DNA of 54,376 nt from Oceanobacillus halotolerans (GCF_010993955.1 NZ_WIXL01000018.1:1-54376); one strand, 5' to 3'. Counted from the stretch's first letter, positions 1-9,748 are shown. Made by a program: numbers and translations. Notes: generated from the letters alone by a model not told the origin.

Positions 1-1
1 C

Positions 2-79
2 CATGAACGATCAAAAGAAAAATTGGCTGGATTAAGTCCAGTAGAATACAGAACTCAACCCAGCCAATCATCTGCATAA
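2..79 (+). mobile_element. 3' tip of an IS3-family transposase (OrfB), cut by the window edge
   Basis: The first 26 codons read HERSKEKLAGLSPVEYRTQ and then a short tail before TAA. The K-L-x-G-(L/M)-S-P-V-E/Q-Y-R-T pattern is the usual C-terminus of IS3/IS150-type integrase-fold transposases. The AT-rich stretch just after the stop (about 84-106, containing CTAACTTTAGGGGT) looks like the terminal inverted repeat of such an element. Only the tip is visible, so whether the rest is intact cannot be judged. Confidence 0.7.
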
Positions 80-462
80 TAAAACTCTAACTTTAGGGGT
101 AACCACCTAGAAGGACATCCTATCCAAGCGTTTTTTGTATATAGAAATTAGAATGCCGGCATTTGCCAAGCCTTTAATGGCAAGTGCCTTACACCGCACA
201 GGATGTGATGGTTTGACGGTGATCACCTACCCATGACAACCAGTCTATCGGTAGATTCTCTATCAATAAATGAAGCAATCGACCGTGACACTGTATGAAG
301 GACAAAACTTTTTAGCAATCTTACTAACACCTATTAGGAATTTGTTAATTCAATTCCTATCTTTCATTATTCTGCGCTTCGTAAGTACAAATAAGGCATC
401 CACCAATAAGCTCGGTGAATGCCAAGTTTTCTATACATAAACATGAATGGTTGTTTTTGTTT
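80..462. other. Intergenic stretch after the IS end, no gene seen
   Basis: No convincing ORF on either strand. It holds an 11-bp hairpin with one wobble (arms 158-168 and 178-188, no T-run after it). A stretch near 195-230 vaguely recalls the dispersed CACAGGACGTGAC repeat family found elsewhere in the window and may be a decayed copy. Confidence 0.4.
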
Positions 463-657
463 TTAGCGCATCCTTCCTCTATAACGCCCTCTATGTGTGA
501 ATGAGTACAATGTAAGATAAATGGATAGGAATAAAAGCGGTAACGTGATATATAGTGGAATAATTTGCATTAAGCCAAACAGGTTTAAAATAAAGGCGAA
601 AACTGTTAATAGAAAAAATAAAACAGGAAGAAGATCTTGCAACAATATAACCCCCAA
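463..657 (-). CDS. Small hydrophobic membrane protein, function unknown
   Basis: A 64-residue ORF that is almost entirely two membrane-spanning stretches (about residues 5-28 and 31-53) followed by a strongly basic tail, HRGRYRGRMR, which would stay cytoplasmic. The longest form starts at TTG, preceded directly by an in-frame TGA, with only a weak AGGA upstream, so the start is uncertain. It is the only candidate gene between the IS end and spxH. I do not recognise a family. Hydrophobicity and the positive-inside tail argue for a real gene; the weak translation signal argues for caution. Confidence 0.4.
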   Translation of the reverse strand: MGVILLQDLLPVLFFLLTVFAFILNLFGLMQIIPLYITLPLLFLSIYLTLYSFTHRGRYRGRMR

Positions 658-1031
658 TCATGAAGATGTCCTAGTAACACTATATGTAAACAAATTATGA
701 ATTATAACTGTGACATTTCTGTGAAAAAGTGAACAAGATATTGCACAAAAAATTAATCCTTGGTATATTATAAACGTGAGATAATTCACAAACAAAAACC
801 CCTTTGTTTGAACATGAAACTTTCTCCCATCCCCCCTTTGTTATGATACAAAGAATATAAAAAGGATATACGCTGCCCCGTATATCCTCATTTTTTGTCT
901 TCATTTATTTATCATATGTTAACTGACAGGCTGGCTAAATCAAAAGAAAAACGCTTTTGCCTTGTTTGATGTGTCGCTGTCATCGCTTTCCTTGTCCTTT
1001 GGCACTAGCGTTAACTCCGTTGAATGTGTCT
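658..1031. other. Intergenic region between small membrane ORF and spxH
   Basis: Contains the bidirectional terminator at 864-887 and an AT-rich promoter-like zone around 700-780. The reading frames here (including one of 69 codons on the minus strand) have no coding character and run through the terminator. I see no gene. Confidence 0.5.
864..892 (-). terminator. Bidirectional terminator after spxH operon
   Basis: Perfect 9-bp arms GGATATACG (864-872) and CGTATATCC (879-887) with a short loop. Read on the minus strand it is followed by TTTTTATATTC; on the plus strand by TCATTTTTT. It is well placed to end the spxH/globin/CYTH transcript. Confidence 0.75.
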
Positions 1032-1925
1032 TTAGCGTTGATATTCCCAAAAAACGCCATGTTTCACCGTAATCTTTTTTACAATACGTTTTAGTTGCAG
1101 CTTTTTCATCTCCCGCTCAGCTTTACTTTGTGTCCAATCATAGACGACAGCAATTTCCTTATTTGCAACTACCCCATACGTAGCAAGAAAGTCTTCTAAA
1201 CGCGGTTTTTCAGCAGCTGTCGGTTCATATTGGAGCATTTGGTGTAATACATGTTCATATATATCGTAAGGATAAAGTCCAGATATTTTTAATCCTTGTT
1301 CTTCTGCCTTTTGATTGAAAAAGACAATAGTAGGAATGTAGTCAACGTCCATTTCTTTGGTTAATTTCAAATCGCATTGAAATGCCTTTTTAGCAGAAGA
1401 CGAATAAAGATCATCGGAAAATTCATCCATATCCAGATTTACTTCTTGTGCACAACGCATTAGTACAGTTTCATCTGAAATATTTTCTTTTTTTAGAAAC
1501 GCATTTTCTTGTATTTTTCGTAAGTACAACTTCCCAGCTCGTTTTCCTTGTAATTCCGCCGCTTTAATCGCTAGCGAGGCAATCCAAGGAGCATCTATCG
1601 TTTTCTCAATCCATAAGTCACCATCACAGCACATACCAGTTCGGGATGCGGTTCTTTCCCAAATATCTTTTAGTTTTTTTGGCTTATCAAAGGCATCATT
1701 ATTAAGGGATGCGAGATGTCCGCTAAGAATTGGGCGTAACGTAAAATAATGACCATATTCAACTGTTAGTTTCTTTAGGTAAGGTTCTAGTGACCAGCAT
1801 TCAGGACAAAGAGGATCAACAAATACATAAATTTCCAGTGGCTTCTGAATAAATTCAGAAAACCCATACATTTCCGATGTGTTTGTATGATTTGAGCGCT
1901 TAAGCTCATTATACTTCCAACTCAC
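1032..1925 (-). CDS. spxH: Spx adaptor for ClpXP (YjbH/SpxH), DsbA-like thioredoxin fold
   Basis: A 297-residue DsbA/FrnE-like protein with a CPEC motif at residues 40-43 (context [10 protein letters not shown]) and further cysteines in [10 protein letters not shown]. In B. subtilis the family member YjbH (SpxH) binds the thiol-stress regulator Spx and delivers it to ClpXP; stress-induced loss of activity lets Spx accumulate. Start is GTG with AAGGAGA seven bases upstream. Downstream of the globin gene by 18 bp on the same strand, as in B. subtilis (yjbH-yjbI). Identification rests on the CxxC context, length and gene order together. Confidence 0.9.
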   Translation of the reverse strand: MSWKYNELKRSNHTNTSEMYGFSEFIQKPLEIYVFVDPLCPECWSLEPYLKKLTVEYGHYFTLRPILSGHLASLNNDAFDKPKKLKDIWERTASRTGMCCDGDLWIEKTIDAPWIASLAIKAAELQGKRAGKLYLRKIQENAFLKKENISDETVLMRCAQEVNLDMDEFSDDLYSSSAKKAFQCDLKLTKEMDVDYIPTIVFFNQKAEEQGLKISGLYPYDIYEHVLHQMLQYEPTAAEKPRLEDFLATYGVVANKEIAVVYDWTQSKAEREMKKLQLKRIVKKITVKHGVFWEYQR

Positions 1926-1943
1926 ATCGATTCTCCTTTCTTA

Positions 1944-2324
1944 TCACTCTGGTGTATTCATCATGTGATGGGCTGTCATTGTTAACTTTTCAAACATAGC
2001 CGTACGATAAGGTTCTTCTATACCAACTTCATCTAATGCTTTATCCATGCAATCTAGCCAAGCATCCCTACGTTCTGGTGTGATTGTAAATGGCATATGC
2101 CTACGTCGTAACATGGGATGACCACGATCTTCAGTATATAGCTTTGGACCTCCGAAAAATTGTGTTAAAAAAAGGCGCTGTTTTCTCGCCGTTTCCGTTA
2201 GGTCATCTGGAAAGATCGGGATCAATTTTTCATGTTGTCCGACACGTCTATAAAAAGCGGTTACTAATTGATCAATTGTGTCAAATCCACCAATCGCTTC
2301 ATAAATTGTTCCGTATCGCGTCAT
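1944..2324 (-). CDS. yjbI: Group II truncated hemoglobin (YjbI-like)
   Basis: 126 residues beginning MTRYGTIYEAIGG. It shows the 2-on-2 globin features FYRRVG (B helix tyrosine), IFPDDL, GGP, GHPMLRRRHMPF (proximal haem histidine in RRRH) and the AWLDCM tryptophan typical of group II. The open frame extends 24 codons further upstream, but a strong AGGAGAG six bases before the ATG at 2324 and family length fix the start here. In B. subtilis and Staphylococcus this globin sits beside yjbH. Its role (oxygen/NO/peroxide chemistry) is known only loosely. Gap of 84 bp from the CYTH gene, probably one transcript. Confidence 0.9.
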   Translation of the reverse strand: MTRYGTIYEAIGGFDTIDQLVTAFYRRVGQHEKLIPIFPDDLTETARKQRLFLTQFFGGPKLYTEDRGHPMLRRRHMPFTITPERRDAWLDCMDKALDEVGIEEPYRTAMFEKLTMTAHHMMNTPE

Positions 2325-2408
2325 GTCTAACTCTCCTACTATATTTGTATCAATTGTAGCAACGTCATATAAAGAGGGCAACTGATCTGATTGCACTAGG
2401 ATTTCAAC

Positions 2409-2981
2409 TTAGTTCGGTCGTGCAGCAAAAAAACGTTCAATTTTATTAGGTGTGGAGCGTTTTGGAATGGAAAATTGGTCTAAGATCGATTGAAATACCC
2501 GCTCACCAATCTTACTAGATGGTGCTTCAACTTCTAATTCGTAATCTGTCTTATCATGATACGTATTATAATCAAGCACTAACAATGCATCCTGATAGGA
2601 TAATTCCCTTCGTGTTGTCGTTAGATTACCAAAATAGACGAGGTCATCCCCTGTAATATCTTTTGATGCTAATTGTTTACTTGTATTTGGTTGTGGGATG
2701 ATCATTCCATGTAACCACTTTGTAGCAATATCCTCACTGATGATATCATGCGTTTCCAATAATCCTTCTGCATGTGGTTCTTTTAACGTTAATGTATACA
2801 AATCCCCTTTTTTCCGTATACGAAGAGCACATCCATGTTTTTTTAAAGCAAAATCTTTTGTCTCAAAATAATAATTGGTTTGTGATGTCCCTTGTTGTGG
2901 AAAAGAGAAGTGTGTTTTAATTAACTGAAATTCCCCTTTGGATAATAAGTTTTTATATTCAATTTCTATTTCCTGCGTCAT
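2409..2981 (-). CDS. yjbK: CYTH-domain protein (YjbK-like triphosphate tunnel phosphatase fold)
   Basis: 190 residues starting MTQEIEIEYKN. The N-terminal ExExK strand (EIEIEYK) is the signature of CYTH/triphosphate-tunnel enzymes, and alternating charged strands follow (LRIRKK, YTLTLKEP, ELEVEAP). ATG at 2981 has GGAGG eight bases upstream; the frame extends seven codons further but lacks a site there. The family hydrolyses polyphosphate or triphosphate groups; the natural substrate of YjbK is unclear. Its position beside relQ and nadK on the other strand matches B. subtilis yjbK-yjbM-yjbN. Confidence 0.88.
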   Translation of the reverse strand: MTQEIEIEYKNLLSKGEFQLIKTHFSFPQQGTSQTNYYFETKDFALKKHGCALRIRKKGDLYTLTLKEPHAEGLLETHDIISEDIATKWLHGMIIPQPNTSKQLASKDITGDDLVYFGNLTTTRRELSYQDALLVLDYNTYHDKTDYELEVEAPSSKIGERVFQSILDQFSIPKRSTPNKIERFFAARPN

Positions 2982-3111
2982 TACGGATACCTCCACTAGC
3001 ATGACTAATTCTTGTATTGATTATGGCGAATTCCTATGAAAGATGCAAAGATTATTTCTTATCTTATGTTATGATTAGATTGGTAGTAAACATTTTTAGG
3101 TGGTGTAGAAC

Positions 3112-3729
3112 ATGAATTGGGAGTCATTCCTTGCTCCATATGCACAGGTAGTAGAAGAATTGAAAGTAAAACTGAAAGGAATGCGTGCACAATTTGAATA
3201 TGAATCCAGGCATTCTCCTATTGAATTTATCACAGGTAGAGTGAAACCAATTCCAAGTATTTTAGAAAAAGCAAATACTAAACAAATCCCGATGGACCGT
3301 ATTGATGAAATTCAAGATATCGCTGGTTTACGGGTAGTATGTCAATTTGTGGATGATATATATAAAATTGTAGAAATGCTACATTCTAGAAAAGATATGA
3401 CGATTATTGCAGAGAAGGATTACATAGCAAGAAAAAAAGAAAGTGGCTATCGTTCTTATCATATGATTATAGCCTATCCAGTGGAAACAATTCATGGAGA
3501 GAAAAAAATACTAGCAGAAATTCAAATTCGCACCTTGGCCATGAACTTCTGGGCAACCAATGAACATTCCCTTAACTATAAATACGAAGGCCGAATTCCA
3601 ACAGAAATTAAGACACGACTACAACGAGCTGCCGAGGCTGCCTTCAAATTAGATGAAGAAATGTCTAAAATAAAAAACGAAGTACAAGAAGCACAACGAA
3701 TATTTCATCGCAAAGACTCAAAAGCCTGA
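3112..3729 (+). CDS. relQ: Small alarmone synthetase RelQ (YjbM), (p)ppGpp synthesis
   Basis: 205 residues made of a lone RelA/SpoT synthetase domain with no HD hydrolase, TGS or ACT domain. Visible motifs: DEIQDIAGLRVVC, KDYIARKKESGYRSYH (substrate-binding loop) and EIQIRTLAMNFWATNEHS. The C-terminal helix about residues 165-200 matches the tetramerising tail of RelQ/SasB. It transfers pyrophosphate from ATP to GDP/GTP. The start has AGGTGGTG upstream. First gene of a plus-strand group with nadK (56 bp apart) and, after a repeat, a pseudouridine synthase. Confidence 0.92.
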   Translation: MNWESFLAPYAQVVEELKVKLKGMRAQFEYESRHSPIEFITGRVKPIPSILEKANTKQIPMDRIDEIQDIAGLRVVCQFVDDIYKIVEMLHSRKDMTIIAEKDYIARKKESGYRSYHMIIAYPVETIHGEKKILAEIQIRTLAMNFWATNEHSLNYKYEGRIPTEIKTRLQRAAEAAFKLDEEMSKIKNEVQEAQRIFHRKDSKA

Positions 3730-3785
3730 TTAGAAAGTATCTTATGTTGGTGAAACCTTAAATCCCACAAAAGGAGAGAAAAAAG

Positions 3786-4586
3786 TTGAAGTTTGCCATT
3801 GTATCTAAAGGTGATGATCGTTCCAATAAGATTAAAGCAACCATCAAACAATACCTTACAGACTTTGATTTAACCTATGAAGAAAAACATCCTGATCTTG
3901 TCATTTCTGTTGGTGGTGATGGCACATTTTTAGAAGCATTTCACCGTTATAGACATTGCTTGGAAAACACTGCTTTTATTGGCGTACATACAGGTCATTT
4001 AGGTTTTTACGCAGATTGGACACCTGATGAGGTGGAAAAGCTGATCATTGAAATTGCGAAAACACCCTATCAAATAGTTGAATATCCTTTATTGGAAGTA
4101 ATTATTCGATCAAAATCAGGAGGCACAGAGGACCGTTTTCTAGCCTTAAATGAAGCAACGATTAAAACGGCAGATGGATCAGTGGTGTTTGATGTGGAAA
4201 TAAAGGGGGAGCATTTTGAAACGTTCCGAGGGGATGGTGTATGTGTTTCGACCCCATCAGGTAGTACTGCTTATAACAAAGCCCTAGGTGGTGGGATTAT
4301 TCACCCCTCATTAGAAGCAATTCAGTTAACAGAAATGGCCTCCATTAACAATCGGGTGTTCCGGACAATTGGCTCCCCACTTATTTTACCAAAGCATCAC
4401 ACGTGTTTATTAAAACCACTTGTGGATCGAAGCTTTTTAATAGCGATTGATCATTTTACGAAAAGCTATACCAATGTAAAATCGATTCAATGTCGAGTGG
4501 CAAAGGAAAGAGTACGGTTTGCCCGATTCCGACCATTCCCATTTTGGAATCGAGTTAGGGATTCGTTTGTGACAGAAGAAGATTAA
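3786..4586 (+). CDS. nadK: NAD kinase (PpnK/NadK)
   Basis: 266 residues with the ATP-NAD kinase signature GGDGTFL (about residues 43-49), NEATIK and [14 protein letters not shown]. Phosphorylates NAD to NADP, the only route to NADP in bacteria. Start is TTG with AAGGAG nine bases upstream; no better ATG nearby. The order relQ-nadK-rlu is conserved with B. subtilis yjbM-yjbN-yjbO, but here a dispersed repeat separates nadK from the third gene. Confidence 0.93.
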   Translation: MKFAIVSKGDDRSNKIKATIKQYLTDFDLTYEEKHPDLVISVGGDGTFLEAFHRYRHCLENTAFIGVHTGHLGFYADWTPDEVEKLIIEIAKTPYQIVEYPLLEVIIRSKSGGTEDRFLALNEATIKTADGSVVFDVEIKGEHFETFRGDGVCVSTPSGSTAYNKALGGGIIHPSLEAIQLTEMASINNRVFRTIGSPLILPKHHTCLLKPLVDRSFLIAIDHFTKSYTNVKSIQCRVAKERVRFARFRPFPFWNRVRDSFVTEED

Positions 4587-4639
4587 CCCAAGGAGATTTT
4601 ATTGTTGTTTGCTTACTGTTTAAGTTGGTTGTAATTTGA

Positions 4640-4805
4640 GATCGATTTGTAATCCGCTCCAGAAATACACTACGCTTTTTAGCGGTCTCCCCACGAGCCA
4701 CCGTTGCGAAAACCACACTGTGGGGTCTCTTAGGTTCGTTTCGACGGACAGGACATCCTAGTACTGGCGTTGTCACAGGACGTGACGATGTTAGATTAAA
4801 TTTCA
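4640..4805. repeat. Composite dispersed repeat (GC-rich box plus covarying hairpin unit, inverted)
   Basis: The left part (about 4660-4735) resembles the repeat at 31.4 kb: an AAATACACTACGCTTT-type box and CACTGTGGGGTCTC. The right part (4742-4795) is a minus-oriented copy of the GTCACGTCCTGTGAC family, with hairpin GGAC-AGGAC-ATCC at 4746-4758. It fills the nadK-rlu gap; open frames through it are not genes. Confidence 0.75.
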
Positions 4806-4865
4806 TCACTCAAAACATGCAAACAACTAAAAAGAACATAATGAAACATAGTGAAGGTGACAAAA

Positions 4866-5741
4866 GTGGAATGGACAATCAAGAAAGAACATGAAGGGTT
4901 TATGATTCGTGATTATTTACAGCAAATCCATGGGTTTTCCCGCCGAATGATTAAGGCCATAAAGTTTGATGGGGGAAACATCCTTGTAAATGGGTCTCCC
5001 CAAACTGTACGTTATATATTACAGACTGGAGATTGTTTAACGATTGAATTCCCAAATGAGCTTAAAGGGGCAACAATGGAACCAATCGAAATGGAATTAT
5101 CCATTGTATATGAGGATGACAATGTAATTGTATTAAATAAACCAGCACATATCGCAACTGTTCCACCATTACATCACCCCAGGATCTCCATTGCAAATGG
5201 TTTATTACATTACTATAAGCAAAAGGCTATTCCATATACCGTTCATGTCGTAACAAGGCTTGATCGAAATACCTCTGGACTATTGTTGGTTGCTAAACAC
5301 CGCTATAGTCATTCGTTATTAGCAGCTTCTCAGAAAAAAGGAGAAGTAAAACGACATTATCAGGCGATTGTAGAAGGTCATCTTGCAAAACCAAAGGGAA
5401 CCATTGACCTTCCAATTGGGAGAAAAGAAGACTCCATTATAGAGCGTAGGGTAGATCCTGCTGGAAAACATGCGATTACCCACTATGAAGTGCTAAAAGA
5501 AATCGGTGAACTTTCGCTTGTTCGTGTGAAATTGGAAACAGGAAGGACACATCAAATACGTGTCCATTTTGCCCATTTAAATCATCCATTAGCAGGGGAT
5601 GATTTGTATGGTGGATCGATAGAGAGAATTGATCGACATGCCCTACACTGTGATAGATTAGCATTTATCCATCCGAAAACAAAAGAACTACTAGAATTTG
5701 AAGTACTGATGCCAGAAGACATGCAGTGTTTGATTGATTAA
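4866..5741 (+). CDS. RluA/RluD-family 23S rRNA pseudouridine synthase (YjbO-like)
   Basis: 291 residues from the GTG at 4866, with an S4-like N-terminus (residues about 15-60, GFSRRMIKAIKFDGGNILVNG region) and the catalytic RLDRNTSGLLL motif carrying the invariant aspartate near residue 133, then TGRTHQIRVHFAHLNHPLAGDDLYG. It isomerises uridines in rRNA; the exact site cannot be assigned. The frame is open from GTG at 4851, but GGTGA at 4857-4861 sits correctly for 4866 and nothing precedes 4851. Matches B. subtilis yjbO by position. Confidence 0.9.
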   Translation: MEWTIKKEHEGFMIRDYLQQIHGFSRRMIKAIKFDGGNILVNGSPQTVRYILQTGDCLTIEFPNELKGATMEPIEMELSIVYEDDNVIVLNKPAHIATVPPLHHPRISIANGLLHYYKQKAIPYTVHVVTRLDRNTSGLLLVAKHRYSHSLLAASQKKGEVKRHYQAIVEGHLAKPKGTIDLPIGRKEDSIIERRVDPAGKHAITHYEVLKEIGELSLVRVKLETGRTHQIRVHFAHLNHPLAGDDLYGGSIERIDRHALHCDRLAFIHPKTKELLEFEVLMPEDMQCLID

Positions 5742-5823
5742 GAAGGGTGCTCACATCATACTGCTTTCTGGTGTAAAACATCCTGCGTATAGGATGGAGG
5801 TGTGCAGCAGGTTTAACGAGCCA

Positions 5824-6564
5824 TTAGGAAAAGGTCGAAAATTTCTCTTCTACCAATGGTTGTTTCGATGGTACTGAGATGGTTTGTTCTTCTGGCAACT
5901 GGAAAGCGGTTAAGGCATTTCCAAACACACACCCTGTATCAATGTTAATGGTTTTGTTAACGATACGGGGTTCCTTTACTGGGGTATGGCCATAGACAAC
6001 CCAATCGTTACCCTCGTAATGTTGTGCCCAATCTCTACGTACAGGCCTTCCATCTTCATGCGTTTCACCTGTAATATCCCCATAAAGAACAAACGTTTTT
6101 ACTTTTTTATCGTTTCGCCCGATTAAAGATTCCTTGATACCAGCATGGGCAACAATTGCACCAACTTCTGGTAGCTGCAAATAAAGGGCTGCATGTTCAT
6201 ATAGGCGCATGAATTGTGCTTGGATAATTCGTTGTTCTTTTGCAGATAATGCCTCATATTCCGCAACCGTTGTTTCTAGACCATGTTGAATTTTCACATT
6301 ATTACCGAGAAAATAACGATATAATTTATTACAATGATTGCCAGGTACGTATTTCGCAATTCCTTTCTCCATCACCATTTCATGGACAAGCCGAATGGCA
6401 TCAATTGACTGCGGTCCTCGATCCGTAATATCTCCAAGAAAAACTGGAATCCTTCCTGCTGGATGAACATAGCTATTTTCTTCCTTTTGATAACCTAATT
6501 TCTTAAATAAATCTTCTAATTCCTCATAACAACCATGTACATCACCAATTACATCAATTTTCAT
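5824..6564 (-). CDS. prpE: Bis(5'-nucleosyl)-tetraphosphatase PrpE (calcineurin-like)
   Basis: 246 residues with metallophosphatase motifs in order: GDVHGC (residues 7-12), GDITDRG, GNHCNK and a late VVYGHTPV. This matches PrpE, which hydrolyses Ap4A-type dinucleotides and in B. subtilis affects spore germination. ATG preceded by AAAGGGG at normal distance. Convergent with the pseudouridine synthase gene; a nested hairpin region (CATCCT/AGGATG arms 5779-5784 and 5791-5796) lies between them. Confidence 0.88.
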   Translation of the reverse strand: MKIDVIGDVHGCYEELEDLFKKLGYQKEENSYVHPAGRIPVFLGDITDRGPQSIDAIRLVHEMVMEKGIAKYVPGNHCNKLYRYFLGNNVKIQHGLETTVAEYEALSAKEQRIIQAQFMRLYEHAALYLQLPEVGAIVAHAGIKESLIGRNDKKVKTFVLYGDITGETHEDGRPVRRDWAQHYEGNDWVVYGHTPVKEPRIVNKTINIDTGCVFGNALTAFQLPEEQTISVPSKQPLVEEKFSTFS

Positions 6565-6679
6565 GAGCTATTCCCCTTTGCGAAAATTTAGATGGAAAAG
6601 AAATCGCCACATGTACTGTGCCGATTTCTTTAGTTCTTGCCTATATTTGTTATATCTATTCCTGTCTAGGTTCTTGTCA

Positions 6680-7855
6680 TTATTCAAACATATATTGTCT
6701 TGTTCTGGAATGGACATTGAGAACGATACCGATAGCAAGCATATAGGTTAAGGTAGAACTTCCTCCATAACTTAAAAACGGTAATGGTAAGCCAGTAATT
6801 GGGAGCAGCTGTATCGACATACCGATATTTTGGAAAATCTGATAAGCAAACATCCCGATGATACCAGTCACTAGATAACTACCATATTGGTCATTACTTA
6901 ATAAAGCGATATGGATTAAACGATAAATTAGTAGGAAAAACAAGGTTACGACCACACTTGCACCAATGAAGCCAAACTGCTCTGAAATTGCAGTAAAAAT
7001 CATATCGGTATGGCGTTCTGGTACGTACACTTCCATATCGGTGATTCCTTTACCAAATAATTGTCCTGATCCAATTGCCATCATTGCCAAAATCAGCTGG
7101 TAACCAGAATCGGCATTTTGTTCTGGATTTAGCCATCCAATAAAACGACTAGACACATGCTTGAATATAGATTCCTCTAAAAAGGTTGCAATTGGTCCTG
7201 GAAACAGGTAATAAGTAGCAATCAGTGCGCCTACAAATAGAACACTAAGTAAGGTTAATCCAAATAGGATACGCCATCTTATTCCAGACACAAGAATCAT
7301 ACTTCCAGTAATGGCAATTAAGACGAGCAGTCCACCTAAATCTGGTTGCACGGCAATAAGTCCCATTGGTGGTATGGCAACAAGCATAATTTTTGTAAAT
7401 AGCCATAAGTCATGCTTAATCTCTCGTTGAACAAACTTCGCATGGTGTCGGACAATTAAATGCGCTATCGTAATGATTAAAAATACTTTCATAAACTCGG
7501 CTGGTTGAATCGTTCCTAAGACTGGAATCGAAAACCAACTAACTGCACCATTTGCTTCTACAACATATTGAGCAGGAATGCCAAGAAATAATAGAAGAAG
7601 TAATAAAATGCCAACACCATAAAGGAACCACGTAATTTGGTGGAAACGATCATAGTCAATAAGCATTGTCACCACAATGACAATTCCACCGACTATATAC
7701 CATATTATCTGCTGAAAGGCAAAATTGCTATTATCATATTTTGCTGGTAATACAGGCTCCAATGTATAAAGGGTAAAGACACTTACAATCCCCAGTAGTA
7801 ACAAAATAAACACTAATGTATAATCAATACTTGAGTTTGGTTGTTTATCGTTCAT
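6680..7855 (-). CDS. rodA: SEDS peptidoglycan glycosyltransferase RodA
   Basis: 391 residues, about ten membrane spans. The SEDS signature is clear: IQPAEFMKV, GSGQLFGKGI and FQNIGMSIQLLPITGLPLPFLSYGG near the C-terminus. SEDS proteins polymerise lipid II; length and sequence fit RodA (rod elongation) better than FtsW or SpoVE. There is no good Shine-Dalgarno directly before the ATG. Instead a four-codon ORF (ATG AAT ATA TCA TGA), with an AAGAGAGAG just before it, overlaps the rodA ATG by ATGA, suggesting coupled translation. Confidence 0.88.
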   Translation of the reverse strand: MNDKQPNSSIDYTLVFILLLLGIVSVFTLYTLEPVLPAKYDNSNFAFQQIIWYIVGGIVIVVTMLIDYDRFHQITWFLYGVGILLLLLLFLGIPAQYVVEANGAVSWFSIPVLGTIQPAEFMKVFLIITIAHLIVRHHAKFVQREIKHDLWLFTKIMLVAIPPMGLIAVQPDLGGLLVLIAITGSMILVSGIRWRILFGLTLLSVLFVGALIATYYLFPGPIATFLEESIFKHVSSRFIGWLNPEQNADSGYQLILAMMAIGSGQLFGKGITDMEVYVPERHTDMIFTAISEQFGFIGASVVVTLFFLLIYRLIHIALLSNDQYGSYLVTGIIGMFAYQIFQNIGMSIQLLPITGLPLPFLSYGGSSTLTYMLAIGIVLNVHSRTRQYMFE

Positions 7856-8386
7856 GATATATTCATACTCTCTCTTTATAAATTCTTGTAAGCATACACG
7901 AGGATGCTCCTCTTAGTAAGTTTACACGAAAATGGACTATTTTTTAAGCGTGATTATGTTTTTTAGTCACTTTCGGGTGTTTTATTCTGCCGCAATTGAT
8001 TTATACAGCGATGCGCTTAGGAATGAACTTGGCACTTTTTTATCATACACGGGCAAAAATGAGAGACTTCCTGGTTTTTCTTGATGAATCGTCATTCCGT
8101 TATTTGCTGAAAAATGCGTGTTTGGAGTGTGTTCTGTAATCCTCGTTCCGTTATATACAATTTTTTCCATCATCATCCAATGATTTAATGTGATTAGCGG
8201 AACGAGGATTCACCTCGACCTCAAAAGAAGCGCTTTTCTTATCAATAGCGGAATGAGGAACCGCCTAGGTTTTTATGATGAAAACAACCTTTAAGATTAG
8301 TTGCTTATGGAAGCAAGAAAAATAGTAGTATACAATAGGTATGGAATTGCTTATGCTGGTGTGTTAAGAGGAAAGGTGTGTGGCAT
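7856..8386. repeat. rodA-mgtE gap with GGAATGA/CGTCATTCC dispersed repeats
   Basis: The divergent gap holds several short related blocks: GATGAATCGTCATTCCGTTA near 8083-8102, AACGGAACGAGGATT-type blocks at 8136-8160 and 8190-8215, and AATAGCGGAATGAGGAACCG near 8244-8263. A block with the same GATGAATCGTCATTCCGTTA core recurs at 25.5 kb. A 64-codon frame at 7982-8176 runs through these blocks and is judged spurious. The mgtE promoter must lie near the right end; no Mg2+ riboswitch (M-box) pattern was recognised. Confidence 0.6.
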
Positions 8387-9748
8387 ATGGAAACAAACGC
8401 AGAACAAGAAAAACACTGGGATCAGTTACAAACGATGTTGCAAAATGAAGCCATTAAATCTTTTCGTGATGAGTTTTTAGATATGCACCCTTATGATCAG
8501 GCTGTGTTTTTCATGGAACAGTCGGAAAAGATACGGAAACAAATTTATACGTATTTATCCCCCAAGGAAATCGCTGGGATTATGGAACATATTGATTTAG
8601 AAGATATTAAACCATTTTTCTCTGAAATGGATCCACGATTTGCATCGATGGTATTTACAGAACTAGCAACAGATGATGCAGTAGATATATTAAATGAACT
8701 CGAAAAAGAGCAGGTTGTTAGCTTTTTAACCATAATGGATGACAAGGCATCAGATGAAATTAAGCAGCTGTTGCATTATGAAGAAAAAACAGCTGGTAGT
8801 ATTATGACAACGGAATTTCTAGCCATCTATCAAACCGAAACAGTTGATAAGGTGATGAAACGGCTAAAGGTAGAAGGCCCAGATGCGGAAACAATCTACT
8901 ACTTGTATGTGTTAGATGAGGATAAGCGATTAGTCGGTGTTGTATCACTGCGGGATTTAATTATTGCAGATGAGAATACATTGATTGAGGAGATTATGAG
9001 TGAAAAAATTGTTTCTGTTTCTGTAGCCAAAGACCAAGAAGAAATTGCTCAAATGATGCGTGATTATGACTTCTTAGCACTACCTGTTATTGATTTTCAA
9101 GCACACTTATTAGGAATCATAACGGTCGATGATATTATGGATGTTATGGAAGAAGAGGCAAGTGAAGACTATTCCAAACTTGCTGGTGTGTCTGATATGG
9201 ATCGTCCAGATGACAATGCGATTTTATCTGCAAAAAAACGTCTTCCATGGTTGGTGGCTTTATTATTTTTAGGAATGTTAACAGCAAGCTTAATTGGACG
9301 GTTTGAAGCAACATTAGAACAAGTTGCGAAATTAGCCATTTTTATTCCGTTGATTGCAGGAATGGCTGGAAACACAGGAACCCAAGCATTAGCTGTCGCT
9401 GTTCGCGGATTAGCAACAGGTGATTATGGAAAACAAGGAAAGACAAAATTAATTTTACGTGAGGCATTAACTGGCCTGATTACAGGTTCTGTCTGTGGTA
9501 TTGTCATTACGGTTGTGGTTTACCTATGGCAAGGTGAGGTTTTCTTAGGCTTACTTGTCGGAATATCGATTATGGCATCGTTAATTGTTGCTACCCTGAC
9601 AGGATCATTAGTCCCCATTATAATTGATCGTTTTCAAGTAGATCCTGCTGTTGCGTCAGGTCCTTTTATTACCACGATTAATGATATTATATCCGTTTTA
9701 ATCTATTTCGGATTGGCAACTGTGTTTATGGATCTTCTAGTTTCATAG
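8387..9748 (+). CDS. mgtE: Mg2+ channel/transporter MgtE
   Basis: 453 residues in the standard MgtE order: N-terminal superhelical domain (about 25-130), two CBS domains (about 135-260) and five C-terminal membrane segments (about 285-450) containing the pore signature PLIAGMAGNTGTQALAVAVRG. MgtE is a magnesium-gated channel whose cytosolic domains close it when magnesium is plentiful. ATG at 8387 has AAAGGTG in range; a GTG three codons earlier is possible. Followed by a clear terminator. Confidence 0.95.
   Translation: METNAEQEKHWDQLQTMLQNEAIKSFRDEFLDMHPYDQAVFFMEQSEKIRKQIYTYLSPKEIAGIMEHIDLEDIKPFFSEMDPRFASMVFTELATDDAVDILNELEKEQVVSFLTIMDDKASDEIKQLLHYEEKTAGSIMTTEFLAIYQTETVDKVMKRLKVEGPDAETIYYLYVLDEDKRLVGVVSLRDLIIADENTLIEEIMSEKIVSVSVAKDQEEIAQMMRDYDFLALPVIDFQAHLLGIITVDDIMDVMEEEASEDYSKLAGVSDMDRPDDNAILSAKKRLPWLVALLFLGMLTASLIGRFEATLEQVAKLAIFIPLIAGMAGNTGTQALAVAVRGLATGDYGKQGKTKLILREALTGLITGSVCGIVITVVVYLWQGEVFLGLLVGISIMASLIVATLTGSLVPIIIDRFQVDPAVASGPFITTINDIISVLIYFGLATVFMDLLVS

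Noticed and set aside
719-736. Rex/FNR-like palindrome CTGTGAAAAAGTGAACAA
   Set aside because: Only about 10 of 14 consensus positions of Rex match, with two core mismatches in one half; not enough to call.
695-904. 69-codon minus-strand ORF before spxH
   Set aside because: Runs through a strong terminator, poor start context, no coding character.
4555-4809. 84-codon minus ORF
   Set aside because: Lies in the composite dispersed repeat and overlaps nadK.
7982-8176. 64-codon minus ORF near rodA
   Set aside because: Built from dispersed GGAACGAGG/GGAATGACG repeat blocks; no ribosome site.
8180-8386. Magnesium (M-box) riboswitch before mgtE
   Set aside because: Expected conserved M-box elements not found; the region is mostly dispersed repeat.
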